A program made the translations under genes and the position numbers. Positions 8,401 to 16,494 of a DNA stretch of 64,000 nt are shown here, piece by piece (position 1 is the first letter of the stretch; each line of letters starts with the position of its first letter). The DNA is from Paenibacillaceae bacterium (GTDB lineage: Bacteria > Bacillota > Bacilli > Paenibacillales > Paenibacillaceae): the NCBI GenBank assembly GCA_004134985.1, contig REGQ01000016.1, positions 1-64,000 of the forward strand, read 5' to 3'. The notes beneath the pieces were generated by a model. It made no database searches. It worked only from the letters and a program-made list of their open reading frames with translations, and was not told the DNA's origin.

Positions 8401-10447
8401 GGATCAGCCGCAGCTTGTGCTGGGGAAAGAGCATTTTCGAAGTCAGGGCGGTGCGTGGAAAGGCGCTGAGGATCTGAGTGCTGTGGCCAGCCTGCAGTGG
8501 GACAATGAGCACCTCTACATCGACATTCTTGTACAGGATGATAAACATGAGCAAGCCTGGCAGGGGGGAGATATTTGGCAGGGAGACAGCCTGCAGGTCG
8601 GTTTGGATCTGTCGCGCGCTCAAGGCAGTGCCAGTACAGATGTAAACGAGCTTGGCTTTGCGCTCGGCAATGACGGCACGATAACCAAATGGAGATGGCG
8701 GACGCCGCCGGGCACAACGTCACAGCTTCCTGATACGGAGGCCGAAATTACACGGGATGAGATGTTGAAGACAACCTCCTATTCCATTAAGATCCCGTTT
8801 GCCGAGCTGCTTGGGAGCGGGGGGGAATTCAATTCTTCGGCCCCGATCGGGCTGGCGCTGATGGTCAATGAGAACGATGGCGTCGGTCGCTCAGGGTTCA
8901 TCGAGTACCATCAAGGTATTGATGTGAAAGAGTCTACGCTCCTTGGCGAACTGATTTTGCTGGATGGAACGTTCGCGGATTTGCTGACGCCAGCTGCGAG
9001 AGCTGCTGTCGACCGCGCAGCGTCCGTCAAGTCGCCAACGTCGATTGATGCGGCTTCCTGGCATGTCGCTTTGCTGCCCGAAGGCACTGAGAGAAGTGGC
9101 CTGCAGGCGCGGTTAGCAGCGCTGACAGCAGGAGCGCAGCCGTCGGAACCGCAGACAGGCTATTACTATGGGCCGATTCACAGTACGCCTTTACCGGAGG
9201 CCAGCATCGAACAAGGCGAAGACAGCCAGATCAGGCTGCGGGTAAAAACGGACTATAGGGCAGTGGATCGAATTGCTCGCGCTTCGGTGAGCGAATCCGT
9301 CCTGGTTGAAGCGTTCGCGAAAGCGGCATCCACATCGACTGCATCAACTGGGGCTGCTGCCCCCGGAATTCAGACGGTCATTGTTCCGCTGGATGCTGTG
9401 AAGGGAGCACTCGGATATGCACTTGAGCTGCCGGCCTCTTATTTTAATGGGACACCGCATGAACGTACATTGGTACTGGACACGGCAATCGGTAAAGTAG
9501 CTGTGCCTAACAGCTTGCTTCTGCCGGAACAGCTCCAGCAAGCGGGCAATACCGTCGTGCTCCAGCTGGAAGCGGCAGATCAAGCAGCGAATGCAGCGAA
9601 TCAGACCGGGCGGAGTCTGCTTCACGGCAGCATGGCCAGCAGCTACCCGGCGGTAAAGCTGACTTTGCACGGTGACAATGGCGCACTACAGTGGTCGGAT
9701 TCACTGGCTATGCTGACCTTAACGATCCCGTATGAGCCGTCCGCCACCGAGCAGGGTGCAAGCGAACTGCTGATCATCGGGACGGAAGCAGACGGCAAGT
9801 TTACGCCAGTAGTGAGCAGCAGGTTCCGTGAGGATCAGCAGGGGGTAAGTGCCCGTATTGGAGAAGAAGGCACGTATAGCGTCATCTTCAGCGGCACAGC
9901 ATTGTCCGGTTTGAGCGGTCCGCAATGGGGAATTGCTCCGCTTAAAGCCTTGGTTGCGAGAAGCATTATTGATGCGGGCAGTGTGAGTCAGGAACAGGCT
10001 GCCCGTCCGATCACACGCGCCGAGTTCATCTCACAGTTGGTCCGTACCCTAGAACTGAATGCGGAATATGAAACGAGTTTCCAGGATGTGGAATTAGGGT
10101 CGGCGTATGCGCAAGAGATCGGAATTGCAGGGCAATTGGGTATTGTGCTGGGAGTGAGCGATAATCGCTTCGCGCCAGACACCCCGATCAGCCGCCAGGA
10201 TGCTGCGGTTATGATCGTGCGCGCTTTCGCTCATCAGCCGGACCTGACGGTTGATGAAGAGGCCGGCGACACCAGTGCTTTCACGGATGCGGGGCGCGTG
10301 GCGCCATACGCGCTGGAAAGTTTGAGCAAGCTGGTGCAAGCAGGGATTGTTCAGGGCAGCGGAGGCCGCCTGCTGCCACAAGGGCAGCTTACCCGTATGG
10401 AAAGTGCAGCAATGCTGTTCCGCATTTATGAACAGTTGAACCAATAG
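5435..10447 (+). CDS. giant exported pectate-lyase-like protein with SLH anchor
   Basis: A 1670-residue secreted protein. Residues 1-32 are a signal peptide (RRFFAILLAFVLTSTLVPIS, cleavage near AAAAG). Two pectate-lyase-3-type beta-helix units begin at about residue 52 (VQDYGAIGDGVTD...GGGTLFVPEGKY) and 480 (NDEVTDNTTAIQAALDQAAA...GGGIVFLPPGKY). A CBM9-like carbohydrate-binding domain lies at about 989-1180, a linker region follows, and three S-layer homology modules fill about 1515-1670 (ITRAEFISQLVR, ISRQDAAVMIVRAF, LTRMESAAMLFRIY), which attach proteins to secondary cell-wall polymer. It probably binds or cleaves a plant-type polysaccharide at the cell surface. The same CBM9-like domain recurs in the esterase at 37744-39780. 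Confidence 0.9.
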   Translation: MFMSRRFFAILLAFVLTSTLVPISAKPAAAAGLSPQWTLIEPAYDTVDTFVAGHSVQDYGAIGDGVTDVTETFQMLLDSLGELGGGTLFVPEGKYVIQGTLLIPKGVTMRGEWKKPVRGQAIQGTILMAYFGRGNEEATPFITQEPSSAVRDLNIWYPEQLPDAIAAYPPAIMFGKPYYFGNDFSNAKNITFVNAYSGVVFSRQNGGSSPVINGIYGTPLSRGIEIDNIADVGRIEWVDFSPDYWAGSGLPGSPTPGSSYEQWIYNNGTGIVMRRNDWSYSGYITVDGYHRGFHVAPSIASPGAIPNGHNNVLNFTNNQTAIYFETVSNDGIMFTNVDIVGSETGIEVGSGTAGILQLNKVNIAATDNAIKVDSASTTKLQVQQSVVSAGEVDIQGGTFMPSNSDFNNAAPQIRITENGRGIVTGNRFQHAADIEYTSQYFSRIDHTPVDMKELPNFPEIKPLAHKPARMALYVVTDAPFNASNDEVTDNTTAIQAALDQAAADGGGIVFLPPGKYRVDRNLSVPTGVELKGAVDNSTVPTGPGSIIEVYAGRNNPSAEPFLKLAKESGVRGITFNYPEQDSSHLPNMAAYPYLIRVTGEDAYVVNVGMRATYSGIDLFTHRTDRHDIESVMGHVFNTGIKAGGGAKDGRITNLHFNQIVYAAGIESKFGSWPNSPEMSSNQPVYDYGLNNLDFLILGDVQDQILYNNFHYGSRRGMVLESENGKGPTGTSVGLGIDGVRKGIVLEAVGDEGFDFINSQIVAIGGGDTQYIVTGQEFDGEVGLYSSDYWGGPGHGVQIDEGTVYMQLANFHNPGQDSFANLIGEGTLRLDNSVVWPTHKLLDPGTEPKLFAQSSVIDPGSASVDDMGQWKNNLGNQPVIGSMAPFSAQVERGAFDRAHPENTQTKLVIKNTESAAPISGTIELILPQAYENSLKPIRFSNIAQGETLTIDLPYLAADLVKFKFVLQDGQTYFVTSRVDASFAAKKGMAADQPQLVLGKEHFRSQGGAWKGAEDLSAVASLQWDNEHLYIDILVQDDKHEQAWQGGDIWQGDSLQVGLDLSRAQGSASTDVNELGFALGNDGTITKWRWRTPPGTTSQLPDTEAEITRDEMLKTTSYSIKIPFAELLGSGGEFNSSAPIGLALMVNENDGVGRSGFIEYHQGIDVKESTLLGELILLDGTFADLLTPAARAAVDRAASVKSPTSIDAASWHVALLPEGTERSGLQARLAALTAGAQPSEPQTGYYYGPIHSTPLPEASIEQGEDSQIRLRVKTDYRAVDRIARASVSESVLVEAFAKAASTSTASTGAAAPGIQTVIVPLDAVKGALGYALELPASYFNGTPHERTLVLDTAIGKVAVPNSLLLPEQLQQAGNTVVLQLEAADQAANAANQTGRSLLHGSMASSYPAVKLTLHGDNGALQWSDSLAMLTLTIPYEPSATEQGASELLIIGTEADGKFTPVVSSRFREDQQGVSARIGEEGTYSVIFSGTALSGLSGPQWGIAPLKALVARSIIDAGSVSQEQAARPITRAEFISQLVRTLELNAEYETSFQDVELGSAYAQEIGIAGQLGIVLGVSDNRFAPDTPISRQDAAVMIVRAFAHQPDLTVDEEAGDTSAFTDAGRVAPYALESLSKLVQAGIVQGSGGRLLPQGQLTRMESAAMLFRIYEQLNQ

Positions 10448-10871
10448 GCTTGCGGTCGGTGAAGAAGTTGGTTATTTAAAAGTGGTATGACATGATGCGA
10501 TGGGGCATTATCAGCGGGCATATCTTTCGGGATATGTTCATGGTAATGCCTCGTCCTCGTGGTCAGGTACAAACTGTGGATGTGAGGAGCCATTGCAGCT
10601 TGTACAAGGTCAAAAGCGGCTTCGAAAATTTTGTCGCGGGTAATTTCTGCCTTAGGGGCATAGCTTTTAATCCCATGTATAACAATGGTATATAACGAAT
10701 GTTATTTAATTTGGCTAATATTATAAAGTGGGCATAACCTGCAGAATGAAAAGGAGAAATAATTTAAAATTCGACTAGATATACGATATTATTTCCCGGG
10801 AAACATGAACAGGATGGGGGATGAGGTTTGCTGATATCAGGATGCTGACAAGTGCCATTTGAAGCAAGGTT
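10448..10871. other. 424-bp gap with a regulator remnant only
   Basis: No convincing gene, terminator or promoter was recognised. The only coding signal is a short frameshifted TetR-like N-terminus on the minus strand near 10600-10661. A 67-codon plus-strand frame (10492-10695) resembles nothing and lacks a ribosome binding site. Confidence 0.5.
10600..10661 (-). pseudogene. degraded TetR-family N-terminus
   Basis: Read on the minus strand, an ATG at 10661 starts M-P and, after a one-base frame slip, continues PKAEITRDKIFEAAFDLVQ. This closely matches the first helix of TetR-family repressors. The recognition helix that should follow is absent and the frame turns into unrelated sequence, so only about 20 codons are left. 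This rests on a short match and is tentative. Confidence 0.35.
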
Positions 10872-11426
10872 TCACAGAGCTTTCTCATAAAGACTGTAAC
10901 CGCCAGTTTCGCCGCAGTATGCAAAACCGCACTGTTTATATAATGTGTTTAATGCGGTACTGCTGGCAATACAGTCCAGCCTGATGCAATTTTTGCCATG
11001 AAAATGAACGCCGGTTTCAGCCCAAGTCAAAATATCTCTTCCAAGACCTTGTCCTGCATAACTGCGACTAATGACCAGGCGATGAAGGTAGACGGCTGAC
11101 TTGTCCGTAGGAGTAAGGAGCTGTTCAGTATTATCCAGTCCCCATAAGTTTCTGTCCCACGAACTGGGCTGTTGCTGAAAAATAACCGAACCGACTATCT
11201 CATTTCCTTCAACTGAAGTAAATAAGATGACTTCGTTGCGAGCAATTGCTCCTGTAAGATCATGATCATCTTGTCCGGCAAGCAGTTTGCCCCATTGTCT
11301 GGAGCCTTTGCTCTGCAACCAGCGGGCTGCTTCCAAAATCAGCGTGCGGATCTGCGGCTCATCTGCTGTGGAAGCAAGTTGCGCTTTAATAAACGGGTTG
11401 ATGCTGGTTGTGTGAAAATGAAACAT
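10872..11426 (-). CDS. GNAT-family N-acetyltransferase
   Basis: A 184-residue protein; AAGGGAG lies just upstream of the ATG. The acetyl-CoA motif A is seen as LHRLVISRSYAGQGLGRDIL around residue 113-132 and motif B follows (IRLDCIASSTALNTLYKQCG, then FAYCGE). The N-terminal half carries substrate-specific parts (ARWLQSKGSRQWGKLL). Target unknown; such proteins acetylate amines of metabolites, antibiotics or proteins. It stands alone, convergent with the TetR remnant region. Confidence 0.85.
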   Translation of the reverse strand: MFHFHTTSINPFIKAQLASTADEPQIRTLILEAARWLQSKGSRQWGKLLAGQDDHDLTGAIARNEVILFTSVEGNEIVGSVIFQQQPSSWDRNLWGLDNTEQLLTPTDKSAVYLHRLVISRSYAGQGLGRDILTWAETGVHFHGKNCIRLDCIASSTALNTLYKQCGFAYCGETGGYSLYEKAL

Positions 11427-11662
11427 CGTCGATTCTCCCTTCGATAATACAAAATTTTCCCTTACCCTTGTCTTCGTTCCAGCAGCCCGTTAGCATAATT
11501 ATTTGAATATTGAGCGGACGATAGAAGAGCCCTCTCAAAGTTATCATAACGAATACCATTTATAATTACAACAAGCTAACCGGACCCTGCCTTGTAGATG
11601 GAAGTGCAAGGAAAATCAGCCGATATCTGCTGCAAGAAGTGATTGAAGAATCCTCTGCTATC

Positions 11663-11691
11663 TTGCAATCGAATTCATAAAATCATACAAT
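11663..11691 (+). promoter_or_regulatory. sigma-A-type promoter of the ABC exporter leader
   Basis: TTGCAA at 11663-11668 and TACAAT at 11686-11691 are separated by exactly 17 bases, 31 bases before the leader ORF. Confidence 0.6.
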
Positions 11692-11721
11692 ATAGGCAAT
11701 CTATTAATTGAGGTGAAAAGG

Positions 11722-11751
11722 ATGTCTTTCCGTATCGTTCGAAGTAACTAG
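11722..11751 (+). CDS. nine-residue leader peptide MSFRIVRSN
   Basis: GAGGTG lies at 11710-11715, seven bases before the ATG, and the ORF ends with TAG inside the 5' arm of a long stem. The peptide is too short for an independent function; its position between a promoter and a terminator argues that its translation is sensed. No relatives are known to me. Confidence 0.5.
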   Translation: MSFRIVRSN

Positions 11752-11904
11752 TTTCCGGGCTGGGTAAAACGCGTACCAGCTATCAAGGGGGCAGTCTGTC
11801 CGTTTGATTATACGAAAACTAGAACTTCGAATGGTGTCGGGCAAGTCATTGTCTACGCCAGGACATTTCGTATTTAACAGGAAGAACCATGAATTCATTT
11901 CATT

Positions 11905-11942
11905 CAGGTTCGTACCGTTAATGCGGGACGCCTGGCTTTTTT
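11905..11942 (+). terminator. attenuator terminator before the ABC exporter
   Basis: CAGG and CGTACCG at 11905-11917 pair with CGGGACG and CCTG at 11924-11934 (one A/G mismatch and a TT bulge), and a run of T follows. It ends 32 bases before the exporter start, so it is a regulatory terminator rather than the end of an upstream gene. Confidence 0.75.
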
Positions 11943-11973
11943 ATACTCTTTTAATAGATGGGAGTTTTTTTGA

Positions 11974-13677
11974 GTGTTAAAAAAATGCTTAATTCACTTT
12001 AAATGGTGGGTAATGCTTTATATCTTTTTAGGTTTTACAATTCAATTTTTAAGCAGTCTAGGGATTGTCGTCTTTCAACAACTGTTGGATCGGGCAATGA
12101 ACGTCGGCAGCTTAGAGGAAATTTCGCATTTGATACTTTTGTATGGCTTATTGCTGGGTGGAGCGGCCATCTTCTGTTATTTGGACGAATACCCCAGTGT
12201 ATATTTATCGAACAGCATTACGGAAAGGCTAAAAATTGCTGCACTCTCCAAAATCGCAAAAATGGACTATCAAGCCTATCAAGATATGGGTATGGGACAA
12301 ATGATAAAGGTAATTGAAAATGGGGCATCGGCCGGGAATAGCATCCTGTTTTCTTTCTTCCTGAGAACAATACATGAGTTAATTCCGACGATCATCTTCA
12401 GCCTATTCTTTATTAGTTTTTATGATATTAGAATCATGCTCGTTATTGCCGCTGGGTATGCAGTTATCTTTTTTATAACAAATGTGCTGTTGAAATATTT
12501 ATACAAAATGAAATCAACCATTCTCAAAGAACAAGAAAAGATGTCAAGATATTCGATACGCGGCTTTATGGAACTGGTCGTTTTCAGAACCAATAAACGT
12601 TATGCCAAGGAGATCGATAAGCTGAGCCGGACAGCACACCATATCGTAATTCAAAGCGCGCGGCTAAAAATGATCCACGAATCTTTTTTTGCTATCTTTG
12701 AACTGTTCATTACGCTAATCAAAGTTGTAGTTGTGTTCTATGGAATTAAAAGTATTGTAGCAGGTGACGCATCGGTTGGGGTAATGGTGGCATTATTTCT
12801 GTTTATTGATAAAATTTACACACCCATTGCCATTTTCAATATTCTGTTTGTCGATTACAAGCTTAATCAAGTGGCGTATCAACGTTTTGAAAATTTCATG
12901 GATGCTCCCGAAGATCGGAATTTGGATTCCGGACAAGCTGTTCATGAAGTCAAAGGCAATATCGAATTCAGAGAAGTATCCTTTCAATACGGAAGCGTTA
13001 AGATATTGAACAAATTGTCATTCTCTATCAAACAAGGCATGTCTGTTGCTTTTGTCGGGTCAAGCGGGGGCGGGAAATCGACAATGATTAAATTAATCGC
13101 AGGTTTGTTAAAGAAGAGTGAAGGTCATCTGTTGCTGGACGGCCATGATATTGATGATACGGAGCTGAATAGCTATTACGACCATGTCTCCTATTTATCG
13201 CAAGAGACGCCAATTTTCGATACTTCGATCAGGGAGAATGTTGATTTTGATCATACGGTTTCCGATGAAGCTATCTACGCAATACTAGACAAGGTCCATT
13301 TGAAGCAAAAAATATTGAATTTACCTGAACAATTAAATACGTTGGTTGGCGAGAAAGGGGTCAAGTTATCGGGCGGAGAAAGACAGCGCTTAGCATTTGC
13401 CAGAATTTTATTGCAAAAACGAAATGTGCTTATTCTGGATGAGCCAGTGTCAGCGCTTGATAACATCACGGAGAAAAGCATTTTGCAAACGATCTTTAAT
13501 GAATTCAAAGGCAAAACCATCATCATTATCGCACATCGACTGGACTTCGTAAAAGAGGTTGACAAGATCATTGTGGTGGATCAAGGTTCTGTGGTTGGTG
13601 AAGGCAAATTTGATTATTTGATCGATCATTGCGATGCTTTCAAAGCGTTATGGAATAAAGAGGTCGCGAGGGAATAA
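11974..13677 (+). CDS. ABC exporter, fused membrane and ATPase domains
   Basis: A 567-residue half-transporter with a GTG start after GATGGGAG. Six membrane segments occupy roughly residues 10-290, and the nucleotide-binding domain follows with Walker A GSSGGGKST (near 365), the signature LSGGERQRLAFARILL, Walker B VLILDEPVSALD and the switch histidine in IIAHRLDF. It would work as a homodimer that pumps a drug, peptide or lipid out of the cell. No partner gene is adjacent. Expression seems to be controlled by the leader attenuator upstream, which suggests inducible export; the substrate is unknown. Confidence 0.9.
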   Translation: MLKKCLIHFKWWVMLYIFLGFTIQFLSSLGIVVFQQLLDRAMNVGSLEEISHLILLYGLLLGGAAIFCYLDEYPSVYLSNSITERLKIAALSKIAKMDYQAYQDMGMGQMIKVIENGASAGNSILFSFFLRTIHELIPTIIFSLFFISFYDIRIMLVIAAGYAVIFFITNVLLKYLYKMKSTILKEQEKMSRYSIRGFMELVVFRTNKRYAKEIDKLSRTAHHIVIQSARLKMIHESFFAIFELFITLIKVVVVFYGIKSIVAGDASVGVMVALFLFIDKIYTPIAIFNILFVDYKLNQVAYQRFENFMDAPEDRNLDSGQAVHEVKGNIEFREVSFQYGSVKILNKLSFSIKQGMSVAFVGSSGGGKSTMIKLIAGLLKKSEGHLLLDGHDIDDTELNSYYDHVSYLSQETPIFDTSIRENVDFDHTVSDEAIYAILDKVHLKQKILNLPEQLNTLVGEKGVKLSGGERQRLAFARILLQKRNVLILDEPVSALDNITEKSILQTIFNEFKGKTIIIIAHRLDFVKEVDKIIVVDQGSVVGEGKFDYLIDHCDAFKALWNKEVARE

Positions 13678-13719
13678 CGACATCACGATATCACGACATC
13701 GATCAGAGTTTTGAATAAT

Positions 13720-13764
13720 AAAAAGAATGAAACTGCCTTGGCTTAAGGCGATTTCATTCTTTTT
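13720..13764. terminator. bidirectional terminator
   Basis: AAAAAGAATGAAA pairs with TTTCATTCTTTTT around a smaller GCC/GGC hairpin. It has T-runs on both strands and lies between the exporter (plus) and yidD-like gene (minus). Confidence 0.85.
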
Positions 13765-13792
13765 GTATTGCAGCAAAGAAGGAGAAGGCAGA

Positions 13793-14005
13793 TCAAGGAT
13801 AATCTATATACGACCTGTTGGAAAAAGGGTGGCAATCCCGAATTCTTTGAATCGTAATTTTAGTTGCTTTGACAAAATTGTATTTCTTATAGGCAAGAAT
13901 TGCATAGGACGAGCAAGTTGGATAATGCAAGCATTTAGGCTGTTTACGTTTATAAAATTTTTGGTAGACTTTAATGAATAAAACTGGCAACCAATTGATG
14001 ATCAT
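13793..14005 (-). CDS. YidD-family membrane insertion factor, paralogue
   Basis: A 70-residue protein with the YidD hallmark: KCLHYPTCSSYAILAYKKYN, then IQRIRDCHPF. YidD proteins are small amphipathic membrane-associated factors that help YidC insert proteins; the gene is usually located between rnpA and yidC. Here it follows and overlaps by ATGA (14002-14005) a gene for a PH-domain-like protein, so it is probably a second, specialised copy. The usual Pro-Pro-Lys-Cys start of the motif is changed to Gln-Pro-Lys-Cys. Confidence 0.8.
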   Translation of the reverse strand: MIINWLPVLFIKVYQKFYKRKQPKCLHYPTCSSYAILAYKKYNFVKATKITIQRIRDCHPFSNRSYIDYP

Positions 14006-14412
14006 TCTTGCGTCATCTCTGTTATCTGCGAATAGAGCTTACGAATTTCATATCCCTTTTCTTTTGTAGGAATAGGAATTATAACGGTCCCGCCAGATGA
14101 GCTAATTCTTAGCTGAAATATTTTAGATGAAGCACAACCCTCAGATGCCTGTCCTTCCGTTACTTCGATAAATGATATTTTGTCTAACGGAAGTATGCCA
14201 TCTTTCTCGACATAGTTTTTACTACCTTCCATTACTTTAGTTTTGTATATTACTCTTTTGTTGGATAGTGCAATCCAATAGTTCTGTCTTGAACTGGAGC
14301 TCCCGCAACCACCCTGAAAGGCAATATAAGAGAAATAATAAATAACTTCGTTGGGCAGCAATTGCATGGACAGATCATCAGGCAAGCCTTGGGTAATTGC
14401 AGTTAAGCTCAT
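14002..14412 (-). CDS. PH-domain-like protein
   Basis: A 136-residue protein; the ATG at 14412 is preceded by GGAGGG and preferred over one five codons upstream. It has a beta-rich pattern typical of bacterial PH-like domains: LLPNEVIYYFSYIAF, YWIALSNKRVIYKTKV, DKISFIEVTE, then a C-terminal helix KGYEIRKLYSQI. A CGSSSS turn interrupts the first strands. The function is unknown. Coupled to the YidD-like gene, which hints at a role at the membrane. Confidence 0.55.
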   Translation of the reverse strand: MSLTAITQGLPDDLSMQLLPNEVIYYFSYIAFQGGCGSSSSRQNYWIALSNKRVIYKTKVMEGSKNYVEKDGILPLDKISFIEVTEGQASEGCASSKIFQLRISSSGGTVIIPIPTKEKGYEIRKLYSQITEMTQE

Positions 14413-14533
14413 AAAAACCCTCCACATAAACTAAATTTAGGTATAATATACCACAAAAATTCCATGATTCCTCCTTTTTTGACAAAATTATTTTTTATAT
14501 TCAAAATAACGGAAAATAGTACTAGGTACACGG

Positions 14534-14670
14534 ATGGATAAAGTTGCGTATTTAGAAGAAACGAAATGGAACAAAGGAGTATACCCTAGAAAGGGAAGGG
14601 GACGCCGCTTCTTGAATTCTTCACAGCACTAGAGGAGATTCGAAGAAGATTTGAAGAGTGGATAGGATAG
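14534..14670 (+). pseudogene. frameshifted short ORF, unknown family
   Basis: From the ATG at 14534 the frame reads MDKVAYLEETKWNKGVYPRK and GRGRRFL; after a one-base shift it continues EFFTALEEIRRRFEEWIG to a stop at 14670. The charged helical end looks like real protein sequence. The family was not recognised. Confidence 0.3.
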
Positions 14671-14731
14671 ATAGGCTATTCCGGATCGGATCGCTTATTT
14701 AACGGATTTCTTCCAGCTTGAGGTATACCGG

Positions 14732-14773
14732 GACGTCTTCGTTTATTGCTGCAGAGGGCGAAGGCGTCTTTTT
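14732..14773 (+). terminator. intrinsic terminator, plus strand
   Basis: GACGTCTTCG pairs with CGAAGGCGTC (one mismatch) and TTTTT follows. It lies after the decayed ORF. Confidence 0.55.
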
Positions 14774-14783
14774 CGCGTCGGCG

Positions 14784-14814
14784 TGGAAAAGACCCTCACA
14801 ATAATCTGCGAGGG
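14784..14814 (-). terminator. terminator of the polysaccharide lyase gene
   Basis: On the minus strand GACCCTC and GAGGGTC pair around a 12-base loop and are followed by TTTT. Confidence 0.7.
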
Positions 14815-14872
14815 TCCCGCTGTTGCACCGCGCGGTGGGGCGATACGTGTCGGCAGTCAACCACACGCCGGC

Positions 14873-16117
14873 TTAATATAGCTTCGTTATTTTCCACCAG
14901 TTAATATCGAATCCGCCTGTTGCGGCGTAAAGACCGAACTGATACGTACCGGCGCTGATCGGAACGGTATGCGAAATCGTGCGATAGCTAGACCAGCTGC
15001 CTGTATTGGGTATATCGACCATGCCAAGAGCTGTTGCTCCCCCATTGAGGTCGAGCGACAGCTTTCCGTTGCTATTCGGTGATGCTACCCGATACTCCAC
15101 AAGATACGTTCCCGACGTCGGAATTTGAACGGAGCTGAATGCGATCCAATCGGTGCTGTCGATGCTGCCGACCTTTTGGCCCCCGCCGATGTCCGACGTA
15201 GGCCCCGTAACGATGCCTTTCATAATATTGTAGTCCTCGGCCTGGAACAGTCTCTGGAAACAGCCTCCGGCGCTGAGCTCACAAATTTCTGAAGAATTGG
15301 TGGATACCTTGATATCGTCGTACCACATATAGGAATTGTTGGCCGGAGCGAATTCTGTCGTGGCACCGCCGAAGAAGGTAGAGAAGTAAGCCTTGTCCAC
15401 AAGATCTGTGTTGCGCACGAAGCGCAGGCCGGTGACGGAAGCTGCCGGGACGCCGTTATACCAAATATCAATTTCGCCGTCCGGATTTGCTTGTCCATTC
15501 GTGACGCTATTGACTTTGAGGCGTTGAACGATGTTGATCCATTGCCCCTTCTGGTACACGATGTCCTGGCCATTGTTCTTGAGTACCTTTAAATCCCCGT
15601 AAGTACCGGCATGATCCATATGATAATAATAAATAGCCGCTCGCCCGCCGCTCAGCCAAACCATTCGCGAGCTAAAGCCGTTGTAGCCGGTGCATACATC
15701 CCCGCCGGAGCAGGCGCCGCCGCCTGCCAGCCCAAGGCCGACCTTCCCGGCGAACTGCGTCGTTCCCCAGCTAAAGTCGCTGCTGAACCGTAACCAGTAG
15801 GACAGGTAGTACTCTTTGGCAGGAGTGACTGCGAATGGAGCAAGCGCACCCGAATCGGGAGGCCCGATCTTGTCCTTAGGGTAGAAGATGCGAAGCGACT
15901 TGCCACCGGTATGCGAGTACGTGTTGTCGATCATGGTCCGGTTGCTCATGCCTGTATCCCATGGGGCGTCCCACCCGTCAAAGCTCCATTGGCTCAAAGG
16001 GTATGCGTTCCCGACGGGCGGACGCTCGAACGTGTTGATCTTGGGCGCCGCGAATGCAGAGATCGTATCCGTCAAGAAGAAGAGAAACAAAATCGTAAAA
16101 ATGGCTTTCGTCTTCAT
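14873..16117 (-). CDS. secreted polysaccharide lyase (PL14-like) with CBM6
   Basis: A 414-residue exported protein. Residues 1-23 form a signal peptide. Residues about 30-275 resemble polysaccharide-lyase family 14 proteins, which cleave alginate/glucuronan-type polyuronates: EYYLSYWLRFSSDFSWG, GKVGLGLAGGG, MVWLSGGRAAIYYYHMDHAG, then a jelly-roll ending in AYFSTFFGG and WYDDIKVS. A CBM6-type module fills about 288-414 (FQAEDYNIMKG, DWIAFSSVQIPTSGTYLVEY, ISAGTYQFGLYA). AGGAGGCG is upstream. With the SLH pectate-lyase-like protein it points to a plant or algal polysaccharide diet. Confidence 0.8.
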   Translation of the reverse strand: MKTKAIFTILFLFFLTDTISAFAAPKINTFERPPVGNAYPLSQWSFDGWDAPWDTGMSNRTMIDNTYSHTGGKSLRIFYPKDKIGPPDSGALAPFAVTPAKEYYLSYWLRFSSDFSWGTTQFAGKVGLGLAGGGACSGGDVCTGYNGFSSRMVWLSGGRAAIYYYHMDHAGTYGDLKVLKNNGQDIVYQKGQWINIVQRLKVNSVTNGQANPDGEIDIWYNGVPAASVTGLRFVRNTDLVDKAYFSTFFGGATTEFAPANNSYMWYDDIKVSTNSSEICELSAGGCFQRLFQAEDYNIMKGIVTGPTSDIGGGQKVGSIDSTDWIAFSSVQIPTSGTYLVEYRVASPNSNGKLSLDLNGGATALGMVDIPNTGSWSSYRTISHTVPISAGTYQFGLYAATGGFDINWWKITKLY

Positions 16118-16494
16118 TTTCGATTTTCGCCTCCTACTGGAAATGTAGTGCAGAAAAAGTCTTGCGGTTCGATTGCGCTCATTACCGTTGCCTTAGGTGC
16201 TTCTCCCCAATCAACGATGTTCAGATTAGCCTCCTTCCATATAAGGTGGTGAATTTTAGCGTTGTTTGCATGAATAACATAATGCAGTTGGCGCCAAACC
16301 AAGTGTATCATCGGGACGAATCACGTCCTATTATCGCAATTTATAAAAATTCACATTATTTATAATTTTCTGAAAATTATATTGACCATATTTATTCAAC
16401 TTGACTTTATCGCGATTGAAAGCTGCACTACCACCAACCACCTTCTGTTGACAAAAATATCCTAGGGTACGATGATGGCTGAGAGGGGGGAGGT
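16118..16494. other. 377-bp intergenic region
   Basis: AT-rich gap between divergent genes. A possible promoter for the downstream membrane protein is TTGACA at 16454-16459 with GATGAT 17 bases later. No gene was recognised. Confidence 0.4.

Larger units (their letters stand above)
11710..11942 (+). promoter_or_regulatory. leader-peptide transcription attenuator
   Basis: This 5' leader contains, in order: a nine-codon ORF (11722-11751); a long imperfect stem (11736-11754 with 11816-11833) whose 5' arm includes the end of that ORF; an antiterminator-like hairpin (GAACCATGAA 11884-11893 with TTCAT and GGTTC ending at 11911); and an intrinsic terminator (11905-11942). The antiterminator and terminator share 11907-11911 and cannot form together. 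A ribosome stalled on the short ORF would open the first stem. The arrangement resembles attenuators of antibiotic-resistance genes in Bacillota; that link is inferred. Confidence 0.6.
14413..14872. other. 460-bp gap with a decayed short gene and two terminators
   Basis: The stretch holds a short frameshifted coding remnant at 14534-14670, a plus-strand terminator at 14732-14773 and a minus-strand terminator at 14784-14814. Nothing else was recognised. Confidence 0.5.

Noticed and set aside
11722-11942. Canonical T-box riboswitch before the ABC exporter
   Set aside because: AGGTTCGTACCG has some likeness to the T-box core, but the conserved GGTGG is not there and no specifier loop could be placed; the leader-peptide model fits better. 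A covariance search would decide.
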